Assembly (NCBI GenBank): GCA_040429635.1
Contig: CP158972.1
Coordinates: forward strand, 653,918 to 717,917
Source of the DNA: Tamlana crocina
GTDB lineage: Bacteria; Bacteroidota; Bacteroidia; Flavobacteriales; Flavobacteriaceae
Length of the DNA: 64,000 bases
Direction: 5' to 3'
Made by a program: the position numbers and the translations under genes. This document shows, piece by piece, positions 50,024 to 58,247 of the stretch. Each line of letters begins with the position of its first letter. Position 1 is the stretch's first letter. Under the pieces are notes generated by a model that was not told the origin of the DNA, made no database searches, and was given only the letters and a program-made list of their open reading frames with translations.

Positions 50024-51025
50024 ATGGTTACTTTAAAACAGCTGGCAAAAGAATTGGGGGTTTCAATTTCAACGGTTTCCAAAGCACTTAATAATAGTGA
50101 GGAAATTGGGGAAGAAACTGTAAAGCGTGTTAAGCAACTCGCTGAACAATATAATTACACCCCAAACAAAGTGGCTTTGAGTTTAAAGCAGAGTAAAACC
50201 AAGACTATAGGGGTAATTATTCCGAATATACTCAACCGGTTTTTGGCCAAGGTGCTTTTTGGTATTGAGCGCGAGGCCAATAAGCATGGTTACAATATTA
50301 TAACCTGTATATCCAACGAGTCGTTGGAAAAGGAAAAGGAAGCACTTAAGCTTTTGGCTAACGGTAGTGTGGATGGGTTTGTATTATCGGTTGCTGAAGA
50401 AACCCAAGTAAATAATGAAATAGCTCATTTTAAAAATACCATCAACCAAGGTTTGCCTATTGTGATGTTCGATAGGGTGGCGCATGATGTAATGTGCGAT
50501 AAAGTGATAGTTGATGATTTTGATGCTACTTACAACGCTACCAAAAGCTTGTTGAATGAAAATAGAAAACGAATCGCTTTTGTTAGTTCTATAAATGATT
50601 TGAGTGTTGGGAAACTCAGGGAGCGTGGGTATAACAAGGCTATGCTTGAAAGCAGATGTGAGCCTTTGGTGTTGGCCGTTAAGAAGAAAGACGATCATCA
50701 AAAGAAAATAAAGGCATTTTTTAAAAAAAATAGAAATATTGATGGTGTTATTGCTGCCGAAAGTTCTTCTGGAATTATTGCGTTAAACACCGCAATTAAT
50801 TTGGGGCTAAAAGTACCTAAGGATGTTTCTGTTATTGCTTTTGCCAGTAAATCTGATTCCTATCATACCCTTCCAAAATTGACTACTATCCGTCAGCATG
50901 CAAAAATTATTGGAGCCCATGCGGCACAAATGTTAATCCGTAGATTGCAAAATCCTTCCACTGTTGAAGATGTAAAAACCAAAATCGTTAAAACTTCCTT
51001 GGTGAAAAATAAGTCTACCTTGTAA
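50024..51025 (+). CDS. LacI-family transcriptional regulator
   Basis: A 333-residue regulator starting MVTLKQLAKELGVSISTVSK, a clear LacI helix-turn-helix with hinge helix (YNYTPNKVALSLKQSK, about 44-59), followed by a periplasmic-binding-protein-like sensor domain (TIGVIIPNILNRFLAKVLFG to the C terminus, with DGFVLSVAEET and DGVIAAESSS). The ATG at 50024 is preferred: the extension to 49973 gives no domain and would start before the promoter box. Effector unknown, probably a sugar or nucleoside. Divergent from a HAD phosphatase. Confidence 0.93.
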   Translation: MVTLKQLAKELGVSISTVSKALNNSEEIGEETVKRVKQLAEQYNYTPNKVALSLKQSKTKTIGVIIPNILNRFLAKVLFGIEREANKHGYNIITCISNESLEKEKEALKLLANGSVDGFVLSVAEETQVNNEIAHFKNTINQGLPIVMFDRVAHDVMCDKVIVDDFDATYNATKSLLNENRKRIAFVSSINDLSVGKLRERGYNKAMLESRCEPLVLAVKKKDDHQKKIKAFFKKNRNIDGVIAAESSSGIIALNTAINLGLKVPKDVSVIAFASKSDSYHTLPKLTTIRQHAKIIGAHAAQMLIRRLQNPSTVEDVKTKIVKTSLVKNKSTL

Positions 51026-51060
51026 GTAATTATTTCTAAAACCAAGCCTTTTTGCATTTT

Positions 51061-51088
51061 GTCGATTAAATACGCTGCATTTCGTCGA
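51061..51088. promoter_or_regulatory. Direct-repeat motif GTCGATTAAATAC, copy 2
   Basis: GTCGATTAAATAC, 10 bp, then GTCGA; first and second GTCGA are 23 bp apart, just over two helical turns. It shares 13 of 13 bases of the first part with the motif at 48938. It lies 36 bp after the LacI-type gene and 285 bp before the small lipoprotein gene. Confidence 0.5.
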
Positions 51089-51372
51089 ATATTTAGTGGT
51101 TCGTTAAAAAAAATAAAAGTTATTAAATTTTATTAACATACTTTAGCGGTGTAAAGCTGTGCGCCAAATTTTCCCTAAGTTCAGTAATTACAAGTTAATC
51201 CATTATAAGGCTTTTTTAGTCTAAAATCCCTCTTTAAATAAACCGTGTACACTATGTTTCGGTTATAAGTTAATTGTCCATTGTTCTTCATGGCAATCCT
51301 TTAGGGTTTGCGATTCATGTTGTGTTTTTTAAGTGCGATATAAAACTGTATTAACCTTAAAATCGAATTAAT
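51089..51372 (+). other. Long leader of the small lipoprotein gene
   Basis: 284 bp without an open frame. AT-rich, no clear TANNTTTG box. It contains several short T- and A-runs and presumably the promoter and a long 5' leader for the lipoprotein gene at 51373. I see no strong hairpin here. Confidence 0.4.
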
Positions 51373-51516
51373 ATGAAATCCCTAAAAATTACTTTATTAG
51401 TAGCAGCAATTTTTGCATCATTAGTGTCTTGCACTAAACAAGATTTAACAGAAGACGATGTATTGCAAAGTCCAGAAGTGGAAGCCCCAATTACAGGAGG
51501 CCAATTAGAAGACTAA
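51373..51516 (+). CDS. 47-residue lipoprotein next to a TPR histidine kinase
   Basis: The ATG at 51373 opens a 48-codon gene: MKSLKITLLVAAIFASLVSC up to the lipid-attachment cysteine C20, then TKQDLTEDDVLQSPEVEAPI and TGGQLED. The signal peptide and SC lipobox are textbook; after processing only 28 residues would remain, acidic and unstructured. It has its own long upstream spacer and a strong terminator 21 bp after the stop, so it is a separate transcript, made perhaps in large amounts. It lies directly before a TPR sensor kinase. It could be a peptide or lipopeptide sensed by that kinase or a structural mini-lipoprotein; no family is known to me. Confidence 0.75.
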   Translation: MKSLKITLLVAAIFASLVSCTKQDLTEDDVLQSPEVEAPITGGQLED

Positions 51517-51536
51517 AATAGAATACCAAAATGTTT

Positions 51537-51573
51537 AAAAAGCCCTTTGTGTAATGCATAAAGGGCTTTTTTT
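51537..51573 (+). terminator. Rho-independent terminator of the small lipoprotein gene
   Basis: AAAAAGCCCTTT (51537-51548) pairs perfectly with AAAGGGCTTTTT around a loop of about 11 bases, T tract to 51573. Confidence 0.93.
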
Positions 51574-51599
51574 AGTGCCAAAAAACAAAAAATTATAAA

Positions 51600-51607
51600 T
51601 ACATTTG
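51600..51607 (+). promoter_or_regulatory. -7 box of the histidine kinase gene
   Basis: TACATTTG, an exact TANNTTTG match, 27 bp before the TTG start at 51635 and after the lipoprotein terminator. The kinase is therefore probably transcribed separately from the lipoprotein. No good -33 box is seen. Confidence 0.45.
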
Positions 51608-51634
51608 AAGAAATAGAAAACAATCTTTTAGGCA

Positions 51635-53473
51635 TTGAAGTATCTCTTAATATATATAGCTTACTTTATTTCTGTTGGCTTTTCATTTTCACAAGAGAAG
51701 GATATTAAGAAGAAAGTAGATTCTTTAAGGCGAAACGTTTTAAATTCAAAAACGGTAGATACTTTAGATCTCGCCGCATCACACTATTATGTTGGTGAGT
51801 GGTATAGAAAAGCAACTACAAAAACAGATAGTGCAAACTACCATTATTACAAGGCAAGAAAGTTTTATAGTTTGCTTGGAGACAAGTTTGGGCATGCATC
51901 AACACTTTATGGAATAGCAAATATTCAAAGAAATGAAAAGGATTTTACATCGAGTGAAGTCAACTCTATTGAGGCTATTGCAATGCTGGAACAGTTGGAT
52001 CAGACTTTTAACGTAAAAGAGTTAAAATCGTTTTTGTATAACAATCTAGGTATCGTTTTTAATGAGCTTGAACAATATGATGAATCGATAAAGTACCATA
52101 AAAATGCACTCGAAATAAAACAAAATTTAGAGGGTATTGATAAATTTAAAATTTATAACTCCCTAAACAACATTGGGTATGTATATAAAAATATTGGTAG
52201 GTATGAGCTAGCTCTTGAGCATTTTAATGACATTTTAAAAGACAAACAAATTAAGAATGAAAACCCAGAGTACTATGCCACAACACTTGCTAATTATGCA
52301 CACACACTTTACTTGTCAAAACAAAATGAGCAATTGCCAGAATTATATTTTAAAGCACTGAAATTCGCTGAGGAGGAAGCCCCCAATGGATATGTATCAA
52401 TCATTATAAATCAATACATAGCCGAATACTACAATGGCAGGGGGCAAAAGGCTTTAGCCAAAAAATATGCATATAGGGCTAAAAATATTTCAGAGCAATA
52501 CCACAATGATGATTTGTTGAAATCGTTGTTGTTGCTCTCGGAAATTGAGGAAGGCGAGAATGCAACGAGTCATTTAAAAGCGTATATAAAACTAAGCGAC
52601 AGTTTGAAGAAAAACGAAAGGGCTATTCGCAACAAGTCGGCACGAATCCGTTTTGAAACCGATCAAATTGAAAAAGAAAACATCCAAATAGCCAAAGAGC
52701 GTGCTTGGTTGTTGGTTATTTCAATAGTAATAATCATTGCCTCATTCCTTCTTTATGTAGTGGTTGCCCAAAGAAATAAAAATAAAGAGCTTCAGTTCAT
52801 TCAAAAACAACAGGAAACCAACGAGGAAATCTACAATTTAATGTTGTCGCAAAATGAAAGTATCGAAGAGGCAAGAACATTGGAAAAAAAGCGGATTTCT
52901 GAAGAATTGCACGATGGGGTACTAGGGAGATTATTTGGGACACGATTAAGTTTAGACAGCTTAAATATGAACAACACTGTTGAGGCCATAAAAACAAGAG
53001 GGCAGTACATTAGCGAACTAAAAAATATTGAGGACGATATTAGAAAAGTATCGCACGAACTGAACACCGATTTCGTTTCGGGCTCTGGGTTTATTGATAT
53101 CATAAAAACTTTGGTGGAAACCCAAACAGCTTTGTACGGACTAAACTATAATCTGGAACACGACGATGATATTAATTGGGATTCGGCGGGTAATAAGATG
53201 AAAATTCACATTTACAGGATAATCCAAGAAACGCTTCATAACATCTACAAACACGCCAATGCCACATATGTAAATATTAGTTTTAGACAAAAAAATGATG
53301 TAATTTGCCTGAGCATAATTGATGATGGCGACGGGTTTGACGTGAACAAAGCCAAATCAGGAATTGGCCTAAAAAACATCAATTCAAGGATAAAAGAAAT
53401 TAATGGAACAATAAATATAACTTCTGAAAAAAATACAGGAACAACAGTAATAATAGAGGCACCCATACCCTAA
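51635..53473 (+). CDS. TPR-containing sensor histidine kinase (HisKA_3 type)
   Basis: A 612-residue membrane kinase starting with TTG (MKYLLIYIAYFISVGFSFSQ signal peptide). Periplasmic tetratricopeptide repeats occupy about 60-320 (for example FLYNNLGIVFNELEQYDESI, KIYNSLNNIGYVYKNIGRYE, LALEHF). One membrane helix is at about 350-372. The cytoplasmic part has the dimerisation box with phospho-acceptor H426 in ISEELHDGVLG, the N box ETLHNIYKHANATYVNI and the G boxes DDGDGFDVNKAKSGIGLKNI. This is the NarX/DesK class. The response regulator follows after 10 bp. Ligand unknown; the TPR part often binds peptides or proteins. Confidence 0.92.
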   Translation: MKYLLIYIAYFISVGFSFSQEKDIKKKVDSLRRNVLNSKTVDTLDLAASHYYVGEWYRKATTKTDSANYHYYKARKFYSLLGDKFGHASTLYGIANIQRNEKDFTSSEVNSIEAIAMLEQLDQTFNVKELKSFLYNNLGIVFNELEQYDESIKYHKNALEIKQNLEGIDKFKIYNSLNNIGYVYKNIGRYELALEHFNDILKDKQIKNENPEYYATTLANYAHTLYLSKQNEQLPELYFKALKFAEEEAPNGYVSIIINQYIAEYYNGRGQKALAKKYAYRAKNISEQYHNDDLLKSLLLLSEIEEGENATSHLKAYIKLSDSLKKNERAIRNKSARIRFETDQIEKENIQIAKERAWLLVISIVIIIASFLLYVVVAQRNKNKELQFIQKQQETNEEIYNLMLSQNESIEEARTLEKKRISEELHDGVLGRLFGTRLSLDSLNMNNTVEAIKTRGQYISELKNIEDDIRKVSHELNTDFVSGSGFIDIIKTLVETQTALYGLNYNLEHDDDINWDSAGNKMKIHIYRIIQETLHNIYKHANATYVNISFRQKNDVICLSIIDDGDGFDVNKAKSGIGLKNINSRIKEINGTINITSEKNTGTTVIIEAPIP

Positions 53474-53483
53474 CGCCAAAATC

Positions 53484-54158
53484 ATGACTGAAAAAATAAA
53501 AATATTAATGATTGATGACCACCCAATAATAATTGAGGGGTATCAAAACACCTTGCTTTTTACTAAAAAAGACAATCAAGAATTAGAAATAGACATTGCC
53601 AATAATTGCGATGAGGCCATTAAATTAATGAACCGCTCGGTGCAGAATGAACGCCCGTATAATGTCCTTTTTGTTGATATAAGTTTACCACCTTCGGCCG
53701 ATGGCACAATGAATTCGGGTGAAGATTTGGCTGAGTACGCACGAAAAGCACTTCCCGATGCCAAAATCATCATTTTAACCATGTTTAATGAATCCTTCAG
53801 AATCCATAATATTATAAAAACGATTGATCCCGAAGGTTTTTTAATAAAAAGTGATTTAACTTCCAACGAGCTGGCCAGTGCTTTCCAAGCGGTACTCAAT
53901 AATCCGCCGTTTTATAGCGGAACGGTAAACAGCCACATTCGTAAAACCATAACCAGCGATGTGGTTATAGACGACAAAAACAGAAAGATTTTGTACCTAT
54001 TATCACAAGGTATAAAGACCAAAAATTTGGCTTCACATCTAGATATTTCGTTAAGCGCCATTGAAAAACGAAAAAAACAATTACGCGATATTTTTGAGGT
54101 GTACGATGGCCAAGATGAAACCCTGCTTAATGAAGCTCGAAAAAAAGGGTTTGTTTAG
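53484..54158 (+). CDS. LuxR/NarL-type response regulator
   Basis: A 224-residue regulator. The receiver domain has acidic pocket D11-D12 (ILMIDDHPII), phospho-acceptor D65 in VLFVDISLPP, Thr of ILTMF and Lys of GFLIKSD. The C-terminal domain (about 155-224) is a helix-turn-helix, LLSQGIKTKNLASHLDISLS followed by AIEKRKKQLRDIF. The receiver has a loop of unusual length after D65 (PPSADGTMNSGED). Cognate partner of the histidine kinase directly upstream. Targets unknown. Confidence 0.93.
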   Translation: MTEKIKILMIDDHPIIIEGYQNTLLFTKKDNQELEIDIANNCDEAIKLMNRSVQNERPYNVLFVDISLPPSADGTMNSGEDLAEYARKALPDAKIIILTMFNESFRIHNIIKTIDPEGFLIKSDLTSNELASAFQAVLNNPPFYSGTVNSHIRKTITSDVVIDDKNRKILYLLSQGIKTKNLASHLDISLSAIEKRKKQLRDIFEVYDGQDETLLNEARKKGFV

Positions 54159-54256
54159 TTTTCTTACAAAATAATGCAGGTTTCTGGATTTTAACATATT
54201 TTTTTATGTTCTGAAAATTACCATTATACCTGTGTTCTGCGGAATATGCATATGTC

Positions 54257-54277
54257 AACTGCGGGAAACCCGCAGTT
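54257..54277. other. Perfect hairpin AACTGCGGG/CCCGCAGTT
   Basis: AACTGCGGG-aaa-CCCGCAGTT: 9-bp perfect stem with a three-base loop, 99 bp after the response regulator stop, without a T tract. May be an RNA stabiliser for the kinase/regulator transcript, a protein-binding site or a weak terminator. Confidence 0.6.
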
Positions 54278-54296
54278 CAATAACATTTGTTATCAC

Positions 54297-54304
54297 TATA
54301 TTTG
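54297..54304 (+). promoter_or_regulatory. -7 box of a candidate small RNA
   Basis: TATATTTG, exact TANNTTTG match. The sequence 19 bp upstream is not TTTG (it is in the hairpin above), so the promoter is only half supported. Confidence 0.4.
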
Positions 54305-54310
54305 TGCTAT

Positions 54311-54404
54311 CAACACTTCAAAAATTAATTAATCCCTCAATTTTTTTGTTGATAATAGCAATTTACAAAGCCCTGTGGAGGTGAGAGACCCACAGGGCTA
54401 TTCT
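54311..54404 (+). ncRNA. Candidate small RNA ending in a strong terminator
   Basis: From the predicted start near 54311 to the terminator the transcript would have about 94 nt. It folds as two hairpins: CAACA with TGTTG enclosing AAAAATT with AATTTTT, and the terminator hairpin AGCCCTGTGG (54369-54378) with CCACAGGGCT (54390-54399) followed by TCTTTTT. There is no ORF. The alternative is that the terminator simply ends the response-regulator transcript, with the first hairpin part of its 3' UTR. Confidence 0.4.
54369..54404. terminator. Strong terminator after the response regulator
   Basis: Perfect 10-bp stem AGCCCTGTGG/CCACAGGGCT with an 11-base loop, then ATTCTTTTT. It can end plus-strand transcripts. 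The DUF456 gene stops just after it on the minus strand. Confidence 0.88.
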
Positions 54405-54406
54405 TT

Positions 54407-54910
54407 TTATATATCGAAAATAGAGTTTCTGTATTCCCAAATCAAACTAATGTAAAGACCCAGGTACACAATCGCAACCACAAATTTTATAAAGGTTGAA
54501 GCCAAAAAGCCAATAAACGAACCAAATGCTGCCCTAATGGCCGTTTTGGAGTCCGCTTTATTAAGTAGCTCGCCGATTAATGCACCAACAAAAGGGCCAA
54601 TAATTATTCCACCGGGAATTGGGGCCAAAATACCAACTATTAGCCCAATGGTAGTGCCGATCATACCGTATCGAGTACCGCCAAAGCGTTTGGTGCCCAC
54701 TGCCGGAATAATATAATCCAACACCCAAATAAATCCCGCTACCAAAAGCGTGATGATTATAAATGGTTTGTCCATGGGGATGGCTTTGGTAAAGTGGACC
54801 ACCAAAAGCCCAAGCCAACTGGTAAGTGGCCCGGGCAGTACGGGCAAAAAACTCCCTAAGATGCCCAAAAGCATTATAAATGCTGAAATGATTATTAGAA
54901 TAATGTCCAT
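54407..54910 (-). CDS. DUF456 membrane protein
   Basis: A 167-residue protein with four to five hydrophobic helices and the DUF456 signatures FLPVLPGPLTSWLGLL (about 24-39), DYIIPAVGTKRFGGTRYGMIG (about 65-85) and the glycine-zipper stretch GLIVGILAPIPGGIIIGPFVGALIGEL. Function unknown. It is single, between a terminator and a divergent lipoprotein gene. Confidence 0.93.
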   Translation of the reverse strand: MDIILIIISAFIMLLGILGSFLPVLPGPLTSWLGLLVVHFTKAIPMDKPFIIITLLVAGFIWVLDYIIPAVGTKRFGGTRYGMIGTTIGLIVGILAPIPGGIIIGPFVGALIGELLNKADSKTAIRAAFGSFIGFLASTFIKFVVAIVYLGLYISLIWEYRNSIFDI

Positions 54911-55028
54911 TAAATAAATTTATATTACTTGGTTTTTAGACGGAAAATAGCGCTGTTTGTTACAAATACTGCAGGTTGTAGGTTTTGTTTTAATTTAAAA
55001 TTGTACTTTTCGGTTTCAGTTGTAAACT

Positions 55029-55505
55029 ATGAAGTTTTTTATTGTTTCAATATTGGTTTTGATGCTCTCGTCGTGCGAGAATTTCAAAGTAAAAAAAACA
55101 TCTTCCGAAGCTATTTTAAAAGAAGAACTGCAAACTTTCGATTGGAGTGATGTGGATGAATACCCCAGTTTTGAAAACTGCGAATCGTCCATTTCTAAAA
55201 CCGAAAAAAAAGTGTGCTTCCAGCATACGCTAACTAACCACATTACCGATTTTTTGAAGAACGAAAGAATTGTGGTGAGCCAAGATATTTACGATACGGT
55301 ACTGCTAAAAATGCAAGTGTCCAAACAAGGCGAACTCAAATTGATGGGCGCAAAAATGGATAGTTTGACCTTGCAGGAAATTCCAAAAATAGATAGTATT
55401 ATTAAAAACAGCTTGGACTCGCTGCCTAAAATTTTTGCTGCTATAAAACGCGGACAGCAGGTGACTACCGAGTTCAGTTTGCCTTTAGTAATTAGTGTGG
55501 AATAA
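55029..55505 (+). CDS. Lipoprotein with TonB-like C-terminal domain
   Basis: A 158-residue exported lipoprotein (MKFFIVSILVLMLSSC, cysteine at 16). The C-terminal 85 residues (HTLTNHITDFLKNERIVVSQ, DTVLLKMQVSKQGELKLMGA, then IDSIIKNSLDSLPKIFAAIK and FSLPLVISVE) have the helix, strand-turn-strand, helix, strand pattern of TonB C-terminal domains, similar to the protein at 28-741. No catalytic residues. Role unknown. It is convergent with the glycosyltransferase gene after it, 1 bp between stops. Confidence 0.7.
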   Translation: MKFFIVSILVLMLSSCENFKVKKTSSEAILKEELQTFDWSDVDEYPSFENCESSISKTEKKVCFQHTLTNHITDFLKNERIVVSQDIYDTVLLKMQVSKQGELKLMGAKMDSLTLQEIPKIDSIIKNSLDSLPKIFAAIKRGQQVTTEFSLPLVISVE

Positions 55506-55506
55506 A

Positions 55507-56631
55507 TTATTTTTTAAACGTCCGCCCTTTCCATTGGTAGCCAGAAACCAAGGAAGTCAATGCCACAAAAACACTAAAAAACGGATACACTAAAAACGCA
55601 AATACAAAGCTTTTAAGTGCTGATTTCTGATTGAAAAATATTGCCGATTTGTAAATTAAACCGAAATCAATACAAAATTTTGCTGCGAAAATATAAATCC
55701 AAAATTTAGGATTTAACGCGCCGAAAATGGAAAACCCCAAACCAAAAACTACTAAAGCGTTCATGAGCAAAACCACAAGTCCTGTAAGTTTTCCGAAACC
55801 GTTATTGTAGTTGCTGGTTTTTGCTGCCCAACGTTTTCGTTGTTCAAATAAATGGTTCCAGCTAGGTTGTGGCAAGGTTTCAACAATGGCCTGTTTACAC
55901 TTTAAATAGTGAAGTTGTTTGGGGTGCGTTTTAGCTACTTTTTCCAAAAGGAAAATATCGTCGCCGCTGGCTATATTGCTATTTCCTTCAAAACCGTTGA
56001 GTTTTAAAAAAAGTTCTTTTTTGTAAGCCAGATTGGCTCCGTTGCACAAAAAGGGTTTTTTAAGCCCGAAACCACCAATTGTAGCGCCTTGCAAACTGAG
56101 TAAATCCAGTATTTGAAAGCGGTTTAAAAACGAGTTTTTTTCGGTATAGGTCACAGGGCCGGAAATACACAAAGCATCATTTTTTTGAATAAATTCATCA
56201 AAACTATTCAGCCAATATTCGGGCAAAATACAATCGGCATCGGTAGTGATTATCCAATCGTGTTTTGCCTGTTTTATGGCGGTTTCAATGGCGTCCTTTT
56301 TTGGAGAAGCCGTGCTTCTTTCGTTCTTAACGATCTTGAAATTGATATTACTTTTTGAAAGCGATTGTTTTATGATTTCGGCTGAATTGTCTTCTGAGGC
56401 ATCATCAATAAAAAGAGTTTCAAATTGGTCTTTTGGGTAGTTCAGTCGTTCAATCGATGCCAACAAACCCGGCAGGTTTTCAGCTTCATTCCGAAAAGGA
56501 ATCACGATTGAAAAATTAGTTTTTGATGCGAGATTTTCTAAATTAAATAAAGCAATACGCTCAAGCCCGAAAATGAAAGCGCCAATTAAAAGCAAATAAG
56601 CAATGGTTATAAAGGCGGAAACGATAATCAT
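55507..56631 (-). CDS. Membrane-anchored glycosyltransferase (GT2)
   Basis: From the ATG at 56631 the protein has 374 residues; the extension upstream (16 more codons) would overlap the previous gene more deeply, whereas this start overlaps its stop as ATGA. One membrane helix (about 3-22) precedes a GT-A domain: FSIVIPFRNEAENLPGLLAS, TLFIDDASEDNSAEII, WIITTDADCILPEYWL and GNSIASGDDIFLLEKVAK-like segment with the ED/DD motif, then QRKRWAAKTSNY and three C-terminal helices. It is coupled to a YbhN-like flippase gene, suggesting a glycolipid pathway. Product unknown. Confidence 0.9.
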   Translation of the reverse strand: MIIVSAFITIAYLLLIGAFIFGLERIALFNLENLASKTNFSIVIPFRNEAENLPGLLASIERLNYPKDQFETLFIDDASEDNSAEIIKQSLSKSNINFKIVKNERSTASPKKDAIETAIKQAKHDWIITTDADCILPEYWLNSFDEFIQKNDALCISGPVTYTEKNSFLNRFQILDLLSLQGATIGGFGLKKPFLCNGANLAYKKELFLKLNGFEGNSNIASGDDIFLLEKVAKTHPKQLHYLKCKQAIVETLPQPSWNHLFEQRKRWAAKTSNYNNGFGKLTGLVVLLMNALVVFGLGFSIFGALNPKFWIYIFAAKFCIDFGLIYKSAIFFNQKSALKSFVFAFLVYPFFSVFVALTSLVSGYQWKGRTFKK

Positions 56632-57575
56632 GCCGAAACCGTATTTCTTTTTGGTTGGAAAGTAAGCACAAAATAACAACCCAAAAGGCTAGGGAGCATA
56701 AAATTGAATACCCACATTATGGTTACAACGCTTAATACAATCACTTCATTTACGCCTGTCAATAAAAACAAAAATACAGCCACGCTGCCTTTTATAAGCA
56801 CATCAAAAACAAAAATTGATGGGATTACAGAAGCCAATAAATACATGGATGAAATGATGGTCATGGCTTCAAAATAATTCAAATTGACACCGAAAAGTTG
56901 CAATAAAACGAAAAATTGAAATGAAAAAATGAAGTATCGAATCACCGATAATAAAGCGCAAAATCCGAGTTGATTTTTTGATATTTTAAACTTTTTTAAA
57001 GTTAGTTTCTTTCGGAAGAAAAATAGAAAACCAAGTAAAGCTATAACCAAAAAACTAAAAACTAGATAACCTTCAGATTTTAAAAAAAGCATTTTTGTTT
57101 GGTAGCTGCTAATGAAAAAGTAGAGTCCAATAACCCCAAAAAAAGTGGTTGCCATCATTTGAAGCATATTGCCCGTTAGGTTGGCCATCATCACTTGATT
57201 TCGCTTTCCAAAATGAAAATACAAAGCTTTCGCTCCGTATTCGCCTATGCGGTTTGGAGTAAAAAGTGAAGCCGTTAGCGATCCTAAAGTTTGTTCGGAA
57301 GCTTGTTTTATCTTAATTTTTTCAACCGAACTCGCCAAAACCTTCCACTTTAAAATTTCTAAAAGCCAGTTAAAACTGCTTAAAAAGGTCAATAAAATGA
57401 TGGTTTTGGTAGAAAAAACGCCGTTTTTTACAATAAAATTCCAAAAATCAGAAAATTTTAATGCGCCACTGTTCGTTAGCTTGTCATAAATAAAGTAAAA
57501 GGCAGCCACCACAATGCTTAATTTAATGAGCACAAAAAAGAATTGTTTAGTTTTGTGTGGTAGCCTTTGCATCAT
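56628..57575 (-). CDS. Lysylphosphatidylglycerol synthase TM/YbhN-like membrane protein
   Basis: A 315-residue membrane protein with seven or eight helices, of the UPF0104 family. Seen signatures are ASEQTLGSLTASLFTPNRIGEYGAKALYFHFG (about 88-120, with the NRIGEYG motif) and SVIPSIFVFDVLIKGS (about 252-267). Relatives in MprF flip lysyl-phosphatidylglycerol, others assist glycolipid transport. The following GT2 gene overlaps by 4 bp, so the pair probably acts together on a lipid-linked product. Confidence 0.88.
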   Translation of the reverse strand: MMQRLPHKTKQFFFVLIKLSIVVAAFYFIYDKLTNSGALKFSDFWNFIVKNGVFSTKTIILLTFLSSFNWLLEILKWKVLASSVEKIKIKQASEQTLGSLTASLFTPNRIGEYGAKALYFHFGKRNQVMMANLTGNMLQMMATTFFGVIGLYFFISSYQTKMLFLKSEGYLVFSFLVIALLGFLFFFRKKLTLKKFKISKNQLGFCALLSVIRYFIFSFQFFVLLQLFGVNLNYFEAMTIISSMYLLASVIPSIFVFDVLIKGSVAVFLFLLTGVNEVIVLSVVTIMWVFNFMLPSLLGCYFVLTFQPKRNTVSA

Positions 57576-57605
57576 AGAGGTTACAAATTAAACCATTATT
57601 ATGTT

Positions 57606-58247
57606 ATGATTTCAAATTTTAATTTGAAACCCCAAGTTTTGCTTCCCGCGTTGGCGTTGTTTTGTGCTGTTTTCGGATGGGCGCAAAGCGATACCAGCAC
57701 CGTAAAGGCGCAGTTTGCGTTGGGAGTTAATAGTCCGTCACAAGCAGGATTTGTGAGTAATATTGAATCTAAATCCATTAACTTTCCAAGCATCAATTTG
57801 GGACTGCAGTATATGTTCAAACCGAAGTTTGGAGCCAAACTCGATTTTGGTTACAACCGTTTTTCCAATGGGGAGAATACGCCCGAATTTAAAGTAAATT
57901 ATTCACGAATTAATGCCCAATTGGTTTTCGACGCTTCCGAAATGTTGAGTTTTTCAAAGCGCATGGGCTTATTTTTACATGCCGGCCCGGGCTATTCTAT
58001 GGTGAAGCCTTTGGGCAATTACGGCGAAAACAAAACTTCGTTTTTAAACGCTTTGGGCGGGTTGGAGTTGCATTATGGTATTTCGGATGTACTCTCGGTG
58101 TATTTGGACGGTTCGTATATTTTTGGATTTGCTGATGATTTCAATCCCGTTTCCAGCGGTTTTGGCTCTTTTAACGGCAACGTATTAACCATAACCTTTG
58201 GCGCATCGATTTCGTTGAGCGGTTGTTATTATTGTGGAGGCCGATGA
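57606..58247 (+). CDS. Outer-membrane beta-barrel protein before ruvC
   Basis: A 213-residue exported protein from the ATG at 57606 (signal peptide [20 protein letters not shown] ending in GWAQSD). Strands alternate: [74 protein letters not shown], and the end [16 protein letters not shown] with a C-Y-Y-C tail. It resembles OmpA/porin-family barrels. Its stop overlaps the ruvC start (ATGA), so translation is coupled, though no functional link to recombination is known. Confidence 0.85.
   Translation: MISNFNLKPQVLLPALALFCAVFGWAQSDTSTVKAQFALGVNSPSQAGFVSNIESKSINFPSINLGLQYMFKPKFGAKLDFGYNRFSNGENTPEFKVNYSRINAQLVFDASEMLSFSKRMGLFLHAGPGYSMVKPLGNYGENKTSFLNALGGLELHYGISDVLSVYLDGSYIFGFADDFNPVSSGFGSFNGNVLTITFGASISLSGCYYCGGR

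Noticed and set aside
54561-54818. Second minus-strand frame inside DUF456
   Set aside because: It is the DUF456 gene read in another frame; Trp/His/Tyr-rich composition is typical of such shadows.
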